64,000 nt of DNA from Euwallacea fornicatus (lineage: Eukaryota > Arthropoda > Insecta > Coleoptera > Curculionidae). Below, piece after piece: positions 1-11,960 of the stretch. The DNA is taken from positions 3,286,001-3,350,000 of the forward strand of contig NC_089549.1 of the NCBI RefSeq assembly GCF_040115645.1, written 5' to 3'. Made by a program: the position numbers and the translations under genes. Position 1 is the stretch's first letter. Each line of letters begins with the position of its first letter. The notes under the pieces are model-generated. The model did no database searches and was not told where the DNA came from. It saw nothing but the letters and a program-made list of their open reading frames with translations.

Positions 1-1173
1 GCTTCAGTATTTCAAAAATTGCTGACAATTTAAAATGCTTTCGAAAACTTTTACACAATACCTCAAGCTATACGAGTGTACCAAAAGTACTGAAAACAAA
101 ATTAGAGCACCTAGAAATCGCAAAACCTCGGTAACAACGGATAGATTGATTACCGGAAAAAGCAAGTCGGATCCTTTTAAAACAGCTGAGGAAATTAAAC
201 AAGACATTTTGAGGAAACACGGTGTAAATTTATCCATTAAAACTATCAGAAAAAGACTAAACCAAGATAATCTAAGAGGATGCATAGTTAGAAAAAAGCC
301 TCTTCTATCTAGACGAAATCTAAAGAATAAATTAGAGTTTGCCCACGAACATATGAATAAAGACATTAAGTTTTGGAATAACATTACATGGAGTGACGAA
401 TCAGAATTTAATCTCTTCGGTAACGACGGAAAACGCTTCGCACGACTATTTCCAGGTCAAAGTCTAAAAAATTCTCGATCCGTTATTAAAACGGTAAAAT
501 ACGGTGGAGGAAATGTCATGGTCTTGGAAGCTTTTTCATGGCATGGTGTTGGTACAATACATAAAATCAAATGTATTATGGACCCTTTTGTGTGCAAACA
601 TGTCCTTTCCACTATCATGGATCCTCATGCAAATGAATGTATGCCTATAACTTATAAAATTATGCATGACAATGACCCGAAACGTTAATCAAAACTTGTT
701 AAAAGTTGAGTTAGGAATAATGTGGTAAATATTTTAAATTGGTCATCACAGAGTCCAGACCTTAACCCAATAGAAAACTTTTGGGGCCGTATGAAAGAAG
801 ATCCTCAAAATCAAAATCTTACAAATTTAGACGGATTTTGGAATAACACACAACAGGCCCGGATTGATATTTCAGATAGTTTTTGAAAACGCTTAGTAGA
901 ATCTCTACCATCAAGATCAAGTGTGGTTGTACGGAGCAAAGGTTACCCCACCAAATACTGACCTGTGTCGGATTGGGTTCCTGCATAATGCGCTATTTCA
1001 ATGTCCCGCCGAGTTTCAAAAATTTTAGAATTATTACTTCGTTGGGCATATATCTTAGGTTATTTTGTGTTTAAATTTTTCTAAAATTAAAATTAATCGT
1101 TACACAGTCACAATTGATAAACTATTATAAATTCGAAAATGTTGAAAACTTAATTTATACGACCGCGACTGTA
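1..1173 (+). mobile_element. Tc1-like element, copy 1, cut by window start
   Basis: The right terminus is gaccgcgactgta, ending in TA at 1172-1173. It matches the TIR of the inverted copy at 8631-9785. By alignment about 370 bp of the left end lie before the window. It carries a broken transposase (35-688, with further remnants to about 960) and a non-coding tail. Positions 1-656 align base for base, inverted, to 9415-8760 with only two differences that I found. From there on the copies differ clearly. Confidence 0.85.
35..960 (+). pseudogene. Broken Tc1-family transposase (copy 1)
   Basis: The longest open part (35-688) carries the end of a helix-turn-helix region (YECTKSTENKIRAPRNRKT), a Tc1 HTH_Tnp_Tc3-like segment and the first catalytic aspartate in WSDESEFNLFGNDGK, then KYGGGNVMVLEAFSWHGVG. 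The second catalytic Asp region is present as HDNDPKR, followed at once by TAA. Downstream, in the broken frame, NWSSQSPDLNPIENFWG preserves the third catalytic residue (DDE type). The first HTH lies in another frame (FSISKIADNLKC at 1-35), so at least one frameshift and one stop inactivate it. Confidence 0.85.
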
Positions 1174-3509
1174 TATGAATAATTTAAAGACACAGACATG
1201 ATGCAATAAAGCCGAGAGAACTTCGTTTTCTCTTAAACGTGATCCATTTTAGGTTAATATGAATAAATTAAAACCAAATTGCGACCGAACGGAGTTCTAC
1301 ATTCTTACCGTTCGGAGGTCAATATCCGATCGGCGTTCGTTCTCCGAGTGAATTACAGCCCACATTTACCGCCCAGGGAGCGGCTGGACGAATTGAATTC
1401 AAGAATTGCGTTCGATCGCCTTCGCTTAATCCTCCTCCGTACTCATTCAACTAACTTAAATTCGTTGTTCGGAGTTCGATGTTTTTTTGGCATTCGGTCG
1501 CTTTTCAAAAATATATAAACGTCATTCGTGACGTAAAAAGTATCTGGAGCATTTAATAAGGAATCAGATTCGCCAGATTAATTTCAAAACTATTTTGAGA
1601 ACATAAACCCCTGTCTGCTCCTGACCGCAACAAATTACAAACTGGAACAACAGTTTTAAAACACATGCCCCAGAAATGTGAGAACAAAACAATGAAAAAT
1701 GGTATTTACATGAATTATTTATCCACGAATTAAATTTCTAACAAAATAAAGTTACACATATTTGTTTTGTTTGGTGTGGCGGAGGCTGTTAAAGTTTCTT
1801 GTTTAAGTAGTTCAATCTGCGGAGCTGGAAAACTGGAAGCGAAATTTGATGGAGTAACTGGTAGAGTCGAACTGAAAGCCCTATTTCCAGTTTACGGTAA
1901 TGCCGAGCTGAGGGCTATAATAGGGAGAAAGACAGATAAAAATATAGTCCCTTGAAGGGAATTTAAATAGAATTCGTGCGATGTTGCAAAATATTTCTGC
2001 AGACGATTTTACAGCGGCTTTCGCTATTCTAATTAACCCGGCACTTAGAGGCTGCAAATTACTTCCGCCCTTTGCAATTTCACCTCTTAACTCTGAATGG
2101 GTTATTACGCCTTCGAGTGCGATTCTAATTACTAAAAATTCGCCCAATAAAATTATGACACATTTTGCCTATTTATAAGCCATTTTTAGGAATTTTCGTC
2201 GTGGCAGTTACAATGGGACGAACAAAGATCAAAGCCTCAATGACTATCGATTGGCCTGGTCCCAAATGAAAGACGAATCTCTCATGCTAAACTCCGGAAA
2301 CTTTGGACAAAGTTCTGGATGTGATAATATGAAATGTGGCTACGAAGGTCCGGTCCATTGAACAGGGCCAAGTTAATATGTAACTGCATGTGTGATCACA
2401 TATTACATTGTTTAAATTAGTTTGAAAGAAAAGTGCTGCGGCAAGGAGAGCTCATGCCAGGTCTTAACTTGACCGGAAATATCCTAAATGGTTTTCTTAA
2501 TGCCCAAAGCTCCATCCAGCGAGTCTCTGAAAGTAAATTTAATAATTTTCAAGTCCCACAGGACAAACTGTCGGGTGGAATCCATCGAAGCAGGAACTGC
2601 ATGGACCGAAATTATTAACAAACTGGATTATTTTGAAATTAGAACGGTTGCTGATGTTACTGATTTAATTGCGTAAATGTCGGGAATATTATTATTTCGT
2701 ATAATTCGCAAACTGGTTTCACGATAATTTCAGTTACATTAATCGTTAAGTGATCATTGATGGAACTGGTTATAAAACGACAAAAGTTTAAATCTGCAAT
2801 GGTGCTTCATAAACGAGCACTTACAATACTAACCATTAGAATTAGAAATTTTCCAATTACAATTTGCATTGCGCAATAATATATTAATGAGTAATGTAAT
2901 TATATGACGATTGCAGTTGTAATTTAGGGCGGCCAAGTTAGCCGGGACGATTATTCTACTCATTGTTCAGAATTAATATTAATGAAGGTAAAATGAAATA
3001 GCCCTAGCTTTGGTTCAGGGCCGCTCATCTGATTTATTTTGTGGCATATAGGAGTCACATTTAAAAATACGTTCACTGCAGGATGTTAATGAATGTGCAT
3101 TTTAGTTTTGCCCTAGAACGATAGGGAAATTTGGTTTTTGGTGAGGTACGTTTTTGCAGGACTTCCACTGACAAATGGCGTGGGTGTGGAAGCAGGAAAA
3201 ATAATCTCACGGTGACAAGTTTTCCCGATTATATTCTAGTATCCCCTGCATTATTAATCGGTAATTTCCAGCATCCCTGCATACTGGAATTTGAAAAACC
3301 GAAGCGTCTGCTCCCATATCCGGACATAACTTCAAATTCTCTCCCCTCATTCACCGAGTTGGTAATAGCTAGAGTTTTCGAAATGAATGCAGGGCCTCCC
3401 AACAGTATGAACACTTTCAAAATATTTCCTTTAGCATTATAATTGGTTACTGCAAGAAGTTCAAAGAACGTACTGCAGTGCTTATTTTTAAATTGCGGGT
3501 AAAAAGGTG
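1174..3509. other. Non-coding stretch, no supported feature
   Basis: The sequence is AT-rich with a somewhat GC-richer patch at about 1280-1480. Open frames here are short and show no recognisable domain or splice context. I see no transposon termini, tandem repeat or RNA gene. Confidence 0.5.
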
Positions 3510-4026
3510 TACAGGGTGGCTCGAAAAAGTGCCACGATCCTATTTACTTCATTTATGTCTGTTCACCTTGTCAACATGAATATAACTTTTTTAAAAGCAT
3601 CTGCAGTTTACCAGTGTTTTCAGACTACTTTAGGATCAGATTAAACAGATGCTGCAAATGGATTGTCGCCATCGCTCGCTGTTGATAGATCGCCGAAAAT
3701 GCGACAAACTCAGTGTTTTCCTTTAAATTTCCAAGTTACTTTCTTTTTAACACTTTTGATGTATTTCAGTGTTGAAATTTTTTTTCGAAATGTCAAATTT
3801 TCGATTTTTTCTTAAACTTTAAACTGGAACTATTCAACGGGTCTTCTCTTCGAAAGAAAGTTATGGCTAGGCAAACTCTTAATGGTGAAACCGTTCAAGA
3901 CAGAGGACCTAAGTCATTTTGCAATTAATCGTGAAAAAAGTGATGTTGATTATCGAAGGGAAAGAAGGGATGGGCTCTGTGAAAGAGATGTTATAAGACT
4001 TCCACACTAGTTTGAACCGCCCTGTA
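3510..4026. mobile_element. Small non-autonomous DNA element (MITE-like), 517 bp
   Basis: The left end TACAGGGTGGCTCGAAAAAG and the reverse complement of the right end TACAGGGCGGTTCAAACTAG pair as imperfect TIRs. Both begin with TA, as expected for insertion of a Tc1/mariner superfamily element into TA. There is no coding capacity inside. The outer TACAGGG motif recurs at several other element ends in this window. Confidence 0.65.
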
Positions 4027-5517
4027 AATATTTTGCTCTAATTTGCGCCTCCCGCCATACTTGCGGTTTAATTTTAAACAATAATTGCTATTTACTCCCA
4101 GAGGTAATGTCAAATCGCGTCCTCTCGCCCACTGGCGGCACTTCGATCAATAATTTGAAATCTACTGCAGCCGGCCACAGGGATATATAACGAAAGGTTT
4201 TTCCTCCCTCGTTAAAGTTTCCAAAGGGCTCTTTAAAGCGCCGTAATTGAAAGACACCTGGATTTCTAGCTATGTCAAAATTTGCTCTATTGCGGTTTCA
4301 TAGCACAAAGCACAACACGTAGCCAATAACATCTTTTATTTTGCAGACAAACTTCATCTCTCCCACCTGGCTTTAATTAAAATCCCAGCTATTCAGCCAG
4401 AAAAGGAATTCTAAATTAGCTTTGAAAATTGCATCTGACATGTCTGAAAAGCGCGTTTATTATGGCCTCAGGCCTTGCCCGTGTATAGGCGTATTCTTTG
4501 CTAGCTCGGCTCATGGAAAACTCTAGAAAAACTTTTCAGGGCATAATGGCCTAGCGATATGTCTCGTCAACGAGCAAGCAGAGACGGTATTTCAAGATTT
4601 TATGGTATTTTTAGATATTACCATAAAAACGGAAGAGTAACTCTCTCGACTTTTATATATATTTGCTCTGCTGAAGTTAGGCAGATGGAAGTTTTAACGA
4701 AGATCTTTAGAAATATTGGACATTTTATTTTGATTTTTGGCAATGCAAAGATTTTTCTCCCTCCGTAACTCTCCTAGTTTGCTTAGGAGTTCGAGCACCT
4801 GCCGAAGGACGTTCCAAGAGGAACTATTCATGCCATCAAGGCTGTTGTTTTCTATTTCTGAGACTGCGAAAATGTCTTAGTGCGAAGGAAAGTGAAATGC
4901 GAGAAAAGCAATTGCTATTTAACAAATGACTTAACGTAATTTGTTCCGCTCAAATTAGGAATGAGTTCTTCCATCATATCAGGAGATTTTAATGTAATTC
5001 GAAACAAAGGTCTGTCAGGAAAATTAATTTCTCTCAAAGAGACGTGTACGTAAATAATTTTATTGCTATATAAATTTATTGTTACGGCACTGGGCGGGCC
5101 AAAAAAAGTCAATATTACACTTACCCACGAAATCGAAATGGTATGAGATCCTTGGGCTAAGATCCAGGAAGCGATAAAAGTCATGTAAGAGTCTTTCCCA
5201 ACGGCAAAAGAGCCATATTTGTATTCTGCTCAATGAACTAAATGGATGAAATGGAATGCGGACGATGGGTATTTATGTTGTTACGTTTTTGGCGTTTGTT
5301 TAGGATGCCATTACCGCTCAGATAAAATAACAGGGGTGAATCGGGTTTTATTAGGTGTAGGGAGTATTATTTTCACAAAATTAGCTGCTTGTGTTTGTGG
5401 AGTGTATTATTTATTAAAGCACGAGGATAAAACTTTATATGGTTGGATGCGATTTGACGTCCGAGAATGAATGACTTAGTTAGAAATTGTTATTAGCTCA
5501 AGGAGGACCGTGCGCTC
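4027..5517. other. Non-coding stretch, no supported feature
   Basis: No convincing exon, RNA or repeat was found. The part at about 4040-4250 is less AT-rich than its surroundings (for example cccactggcggcacttcg) but shows no ORF or motif that I can name. Confidence 0.45.
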
Positions 5518-5894
5518 TACAGGATGTTCGGATTTAGCGTGTTCGATAGGAAAATTTCATTTCTCCGATAGATAGGTAAAAACTAGCGTAAATATCAAGA
5601 ACTCGGTTTATGAGAAAATATTAATGGCGAAAACCGTACTTCGATGTCTTCACAATCCACGGCGCTAGAGGGCGTTTTTCAAATTTCGGCCATTTTCAAA
5701 ATTTCACATAACTTTTTTGTTTAGGATAATATTGAAGTAAAACAAAAACATTCTTAAGACACTTTTCGATGTGATTCCAGTGGCGTGCTTAATTTTTTGC
5801 TGCATCGCGCACTTGACATGTAAGCTAATTTTTCCCTATCTAACCGGCAAATAGGATTTTCCTGCCAAAACACTTCAAATCCGAACATCCTGCA
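5518..5894. mobile_element. MITE-like element with ~50-bp TIRs, 377 bp
   Basis: The left end CAGGATGTTCGGATTTAGCG is mirrored at the right end, whose reverse complement reads CAGGATGTTCGGATTTGAAG. Similarity continues inward through GGAAAAT...CCG on both sides for about 50 bp. The left flank is TA. The right flank reads CA, presumably a mutated TA. No ORF lies inside, so it must have been mobilised in trans. Confidence 0.72.
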
Positions 5895-6159
5895 CGCAGT
5901 TATTAGACCTAAAATTAGAACTATGATATAAAACTTTTAGGGATTATTCAGTAGAACAATACAAGATATTGCATTATAAGAGCCACGTCCATAAATGTCT
6001 CATTATGGCTCTACGGCCTTATGATGGTTTAAGGCAGTTATGTGCAAAAATGTGTTTTTCCGAGTTTTACAACGTTTAATTTTAATTTGGTTATGCAAAA
6101 TGTCCTCGAACTTAAAATGTAACTGTTTAAAGAACGTACATGGTTTCTGGGGACACGCT

Positions 6160-6450
6160 GAAAATTGAATATTTTAATGATCGTTCTGAGCGACTTCAAA
6201 TGCCGCGGCAATTCGTGCAATCAGATCCTGTTGGGCTTTTACTGCCTGCTTTTAATGTTTGATAAAGCAGAGACTTTACACGTCCGCACAGTAAGAAATC
6301 TAAAAATGTTAGATCCGGTAACATGGGGGCCAGGAAAGTGGATCGCTTCCAATGTTGTCTGAACTGACAATTCAAATACTGACGGATTTGGACAGAAAAG
6401 TTGCCTGGAAGATACATTAAAGTTTTATTTGATGGAATGGATGTCAAGAT
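6160..6450 (-). pseudogene. C-terminal relic of a Tc1/mariner-superfamily transposase
   Basis: Read on the minus strand, 6447 to 6196 contains LPDLTFLDFLLCGRVKSLLY. This corresponds to the conserved (R)SPDLTPLDFFLWGYVKSLVY region around the last catalytic Asp/Glu in insect IS630-like transposases. The upstream stretch at 6350-6410 (gaactgacaat, gacggatttggacagaaaag) is clearly related to 34918-34965. No N-terminal domain or clear TIRs were found, so this is a heavily decayed fragment. Confidence 0.6.
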
Positions 6451-8630
6451 CTCAAAAGGAAAGTTTTGTTCTGCATAGGAGAAGAGTCCAGATTTTAGTT
6501 AAACACTTCCGGAACGAAGGACAGGAACCATGCTTTTGGTAATTTTACTCCAAAGCAACTTCATCGTGCGTGTGAGCAGGTTTTCCTGGGTTTCAGTTTA
6601 TATCAAGATTAATTCAAATAGCTTTAACGATTTTCAAGAGTTTTTGTATGCTCTTTAAAGAATTTCTAGAATGTTCGAGACTTTAGGTCCTGGGTCTCTT
6701 TATAGTTTGTGATCGATTCAATATTTTTAGACTCGTATTATGTTAATTTAGGTTAATTAGAAGTTTTAAAGATTTTCCGCAAATTTTGATTTCATTTAAT
6801 TGGATGTTTGTTATTTTTAGTAATTTATGAGAAAGATTAATTTGGGCCATATTTCAAGAGATTTCACGAACTTTTGAAATTTTCATTGTTAAATATTTCT
6901 TTATGCTATACGAGCTTTCTGTATCACATTAATTTAACTTTATTCGAAATTCCTAAGGTCTTCGAAGGATTTTTCTTTGGTTTGAAAAATGTTTTTCAAC
7001 TGATACCAGTTAATTTGAATTCTTTTGTAATTCAAACATTTTCAAGATTAATTCGAAATTCTTAAAGCGCGAACGCTCCGAAACCTTTTGGTTCTGAGCT
7101 TTTCTTCTGGTTTCAACAGATTTTTAACGTTTCAATTTTAGATCTGGTCCAGTTGATTTGACTTAGACATTGTTTTAAATCAGTGCGAATTTCTGAGAAT
7201 TAGGCACAGTCTCTACTCAAGTCCAGCCAAATTATTTTGAAAATTTCTTTTTATAGAATTCTGCGTTTGCGCTTGATATATGTATATTTTTAAATATGAA
7301 CTTATCCACTTTTTATTGTCGTTATGTCGTTCTTTTTTGAAAAGTACTCACAAATTATATAAGAATTAAATTCCAAAAAAATCTTGCTATCCTTCTTTAA
7401 AGGATCTCCCGTCGGGGCGTTATGCTTCGCAAAGCCATAAAAGCTCAGTTCTATGTGAGAACACCATTTTTACCTTCACTTCTCAGAACTTTTAGCCAGT
7501 TCTAGCTCAATTTGTTCGGCTCAGTAGCGAGGAACACCTCAGTGACTCCAACTTCAACTGAAGCCGCAACTTGGTGGAATAAAATGGGCTCGTTTGCGAA
7601 ATCCTCTATGGGCTTAGGCCGGTTCAATGTGAAGGGTCCCGGATGGGTCTTGTATCCCCTATTAATATTTCAGCTTTTATTCCTTCTTGGCTTTTCATAT
7701 TTTCTCAGAATTACACCTTTTCATCAACAATTAGCAACGTAAACTAACTCTGGGAAAGACGTGGATGGTAAGATTAGGGATTTTGTTCTGCCAACAAAGC
7801 AAGTCGGAGGTTAGTTTTAATGTTTGTTTAGGCTTGGGGCAGTAGCTACGTCTTTAGCGGCACAGCTTTGAACGTAATTTATTACACATGGTGTGATTCA
7901 GAATATGCAATTTCCTTTGCTATAAGAGAAGTTGAGGATTTATTTTGTATGTAGAACACTTAAAGACCACCTACAGTCCATGGATCCTTTGAAGAATCTA
8001 AATTTTGAAGTCTTCAAAGGCTTAAATAAGTATGAAGTCTTTAAAAACACGCGAATATTTTTTCTATTTCTCATTTTTTTTACTCTGCAAGAGACTATCG
8101 GTTTGCTTAAATTTGGAGCTATTAACATCTTGAATTTTTTAAAGCATAAAGACATCATTCGAAAATGGAATTTTTTATCTGCAACAGGAGTTGACTCAGA
8201 TCCGCAGTTACGGGACTTTTCTATTCTCAATGCACACAAAAACATTCATTCAGCTTCAAATATTCTTTCCCGAAGTGGGGGATTACTGGGAGCTAAAAGT
8301 ACAAACGTCTGAAATCTTGGAGAACAGACTATCTAGTTCTGAACTTATAAGCTTCTGGATTTCCGAGACACGAAAACGTTTGTTCATTTTTTTATTAGTT
8401 TTTTAATTTTGTTATCACACATCTCGTAAATTTGTGGACCAATGGAGAAGTAAAAATGGCTTATTGGGAATGGTTCTGCCCATTATTACCCCACCATAGT
8501 GTGGCATCGCGAAAAATTGTTCCTTGCTGTAATTTCTCAGCATAAATGCACAATTACTCGTCTTAAGGCAAATGCACTCAACTAACAAAATACCATTAAG
8601 CTTCTTCGTTTACTAGACTCTCTCTTCATA
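6451..8630. other. Non-coding stretch with low-complexity, repetitive texture
   Basis: At about 6600-7220 phrases such as ttttcaagattaattcgaaa recur in degenerate form, suggesting an old, decayed tandem or dispersed repeat. The open frames at 7512-7742 and 7932-8312 show no recognisable domain and no exon-like context. Nothing else can be supported. Confidence 0.35.
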
Positions 8631-9785
8631 TACAGTCGTAGTCATAAAAATAACACATTTTCAAATTTTCAATATTTTCAAATTTGTAATAATTTATCAA
8701 TTGTGACTATGTAACGATTACCACATTATCCCCAACCCAGCTTTTGACAAGTTTTATTTTATAAGTTATTGGCATACATTCATTTGCATGAGGATCCATG
8801 ATAGTGGAAAGGACATGTTTGCACACAAAAGGGTCCATAATACATTTGATTTTATGTATTGTACCAACACCATGCCATGAAAAAGCTTCCAAGACCATGA
8901 CATTTCCTCCACCGTATTTTACCGTTTTAATAACGGATCGAGAATTTTTTAGACTTTGACCTGGAAATAGTCGTGCGAAGCGTTTTCCGTCGTTACCGAA
9001 GAGATTAAATTCTGATTCGTCACTCCATGTAATGTTATTCCAAAACTTAATGTCTTTATTCATATGTTCGTGGGCAAACTCTAATTTATTCTTTAGATTT
9101 CGTCTAGATAGAAGAAGCTTTTTTCTAACTATGCATCCTCTTAGATTATCTTGGTTTAGTCTTTTTCTGATAGTTTTAATGGATAAATTTACACCGTGTT
9201 TCCTCAAAATGTCTTGTTTAATTTCCTCAGCTGTTTTAAAAGGATCCGACTTGCTTTTTCCGGTAATCAATCTATCCGTTGTTACCGAGGTTTTGCGATT
9301 TCTAGGTGCTCTAATTTTGTTTTCAGTACTTTTGGTACACTCGTATAGCTTGAGGTATTGTGTAAAAGTTTTCGAAAGCATTTTAAATTGTCAGCAATTT
9401 TTGAAATACTGAAGCCTTCATTTTTCAAACGAACGACCAGAGATCGTCTTTCTACGCCACAATGCTTATTCCTACCCACGAGAAAATTTATAATGAGTAA
9501 TCGATGGAAGAAAACACTTGAAAGTCATACTTTCAGAGAAAAATTGTTATTTTGTGTGATATTTTTCACAGATTATAGAAAACGTTCTATTTATTTGACA
9601 ATAATGAACAACTCAATTGAAAGAAAATCGAATATATACATATGGAAAAGTTGAGACCTTTTTTAAATATTTTCATCCTTTCGCTACAAAAAACTTAAAT
9701 TTTATCAACAATTACAGATAAGAAGTGTTTATTCCTCAGTGGGACTTAAAATTAAAAATGTTTCATTTATATGATCGTGACTGTA
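8631..9785 (-). mobile_element. Tc1-like element, copy 2, inverted relative to copy 1
   Basis: It is bounded by TA at 8631-8632 and 9784-9785. Its TIRs begin cagtcgtagtcat (left) and, in reverse complement, cagtcacgatcat (right), and are imperfect over about 30 bp. Relative to copy 1 it has lost a segment corresponding to about 660-690 and another of roughly 370 bp (copy 1 about 725-1090), both ending in short A/T-rich matches. The total is 1155 bp, shorter than an intact Tc1 element. No autonomous activity is expected. Confidence 0.87.
8707..9479 (-). pseudogene. Broken Tc1-family transposase (copy 2)
   Basis: The start-proximal frame (9479 down to 9282) reads MGRNKHCGVERRSLVVRLKN and GFSISKIADNLKC, the first HTH. 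The rest (9381 down to 8707) is in a different frame and matches copy 1 residue for residue except Leu for Pro in RKKLLLSRR. WSDESEF with the first catalytic Asp is kept. The DNDPKH and SPDLNPIE motifs are deleted, so the DDE triad is incomplete. The same frameshift between HTH and core is present in both copies. Confidence 0.85.
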
Positions 9786-11576
9786 TGTTTGAAATGCCCT
9801 GAACTTCATTGTTTATCAATAAATAGAAAAATGAAGTGTGTTTAACTTTAAGGAAGAGATCGGAAATTACCTCCGGGCCAGACAACATAACTAACGGTGA
9901 AAGGCGAGATGTGCGGTCTAGGCTAAACTTTATAAAAATTCCAGCGGAGTGCATAAGATAACTTGTTGAAGTTTTCTTCAAAACTTTTTACAAGAATATC
10001 AATTTTGCACTAAAAAACTTAAGATATCAAACCTTTGTCGGCAAGTCGAGAAATTATTCATTCACCGAGACATTATTACTTTACTTCATGGCATTTTCCA
10101 TCTTACAACTTTCAACCTGATACAAAGCTTTTGTATGCATGAAACAACAGCTCAGAATGACATATTGAGAGGGAATAAAAGTAAAGAAAAATGGTGCATT
10201 TTCCATGAATCTGATTGAAGGTCGCAACGACCACATACGTCTTTGAAATTCCATTCTCATGTCGGCATCAGGCCTCGAGTTATGCTTTTCGAGGTATTGT
10301 TTGGAGATTTGTAGGGACCTTGATGCTCTTCAAAGCCAATAAATATTACCTACAAGCAAATTTCGTAATAAGTAGGTATATTTATGGGTTTTCGCAAGCT
10401 CCATTTTTCTCCTCTCCTTGCTGTTTTAGGTTACGTGCACCATTAAGCTTTAAAAAAGTCGCTGCCATATTTTATCAGTTGTTTTAGGAAAAATATGCGT
10501 TTTGGGCGTGGGATTTAATACAAAGTAGCTGCAAAGGAAATGAACAGGGAAATAGAGGTTCCTTTAGCGATCAAAATGGAACCTCCAGTTTGATCCGATT
10601 CTCGATCGGAAAAGTCCCCGGCAACTTCAGACTCTTTATAGTTTCATAAGTTACCAGCTTTAATACTTATTGTTTCGCTAACCACCATCGCCTCACCTCT
10701 CCAAGTTAATCCAACGCGAATCCAATTCGCAGACCAAACCTCGAGTTCCAGGGTTTCGCCTGCGTTTTACATTAAGTACAACAATCTGTTTTGAATGATC
10801 TAATTTATAACATAAATAGATTCGGAAGATAACCAGCTTTGCGAATCGGATGAAATAGACCGGAAATATATGGATTTGAACTAACCAGATCGGACTATAA
10901 ATTTATCGGGTTTGGAAACGCGGCTTCCGCCACTCGAAATCGTGTTAGAAGCAATGTTAACATTGGATGAAATCCATGCGACTTTCCAGTTCTCCATCAT
11001 GTCCATTATATGCAAAAGACTGGTAATTGGCCAACTTCATGTCACGAACAAATTTAGCTTTCGGGTAATTTGGCAAACTTCGATGGTAAATGCCGATTAG
11101 CGTAATCGGAGAGTTGGAATTCTATATTCAAGTCGCAACCTTTGTTCGTTGCTTCACGAGAAACTTCACTGCAGGAATCACAATAAAACTTTAATTCCTC
11201 ACATCTAATCTTCGTGATTAGCAATTGCCCCCGTGACCGTAAAAATGGGCCATATCGCCAAAGTTTCCGTGAGAGCTCTAAAGTGTTTACGATTCTCTTG
11301 AGAGTAGTTGTTGCAAGTGTGCGCTACCACCTACAAATTTGGATAATTTCCCAGCGTTAATAAATTCAGTAGCCGCAATTTAGTACTTAACCCTTCGCCC
11401 TCGTATTCGTATTTGGAAAGATTTCAGTCGGCCCGCAATTAGTTTTTGATTTCAAACAAAGTGGAAATATTTTAATTCGAAAATGTAACAAACTAAATTG
11501 CTGGTTTAGCAGGTGAAATTAGGAAATACGCAATTTTTCCTTCCATTTTACCCCGTTGAAGAGTGAAAATTTATTA
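9786..11576. other. Non-coding stretch, no supported feature
   Basis: Mixed AT-rich sequence with several short open frames lacking any recognisable motif. No TIRs, microsatellites or RNA genes are apparent. Confidence 0.45.
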
Positions 11577-11960
11577 TACAAGGTGTTTCAGAATATGTGT
11601 CCACAAATGACGCACGTGCTCCTTGGCTCATTGTAAGAGGCAAAGCTCCTGTTAACGTGGGCCCGCAAACGCGTTGTTTTCGAAATACAGGTAAAAAATT
11701 TTTTGACGATATCTCAGGAACCGTTTGAGGTACAGAACTGAGCTTTTGTACACATATTACCATTATTATTGACGACCTTTAAACGCGAATTCGATTTTTT
11801 TCATGAATCAGCGCTGGAGATTTTGATTTTTATCTGAAAGATATGCAACAGTAACCGGCAGTCAGTGCTTTTACTATGGTTATTATTTTCGGCGGCGACA
11901 CAGACAAGTGCGAATGGTTAATATTGGCGGTACTCTAAACCGGCGTGTAATACGGCCCTG
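11577..11960. mobile_element. Probable transposon terminus, decayed
   Basis: TACAAGGTGTTTCAGAATAT at 11577 resembles the TACAGGGTGTTTCA termini common to insect Tc1/mariner-type elements, and a motif of the type cgttgttttcgaaatacagg follows at about 11673. I could not find the matching opposite end, so the right boundary is a guess and the element is probably truncated. Confidence 0.4.

Noticed and set aside
4..384. 126-codon minus-strand open frame, repeated at 9032-9412
   Set aside because: It is the antisense of the Tc1 transposase in both inverted copies. The two frames are near identical only because the elements are.
7932..8312. 126-codon open frame overlapping a 101-codon frame on the other strand
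   Set aside because: Both strands are open and neither shows a domain. The sequence looks low-complexity.
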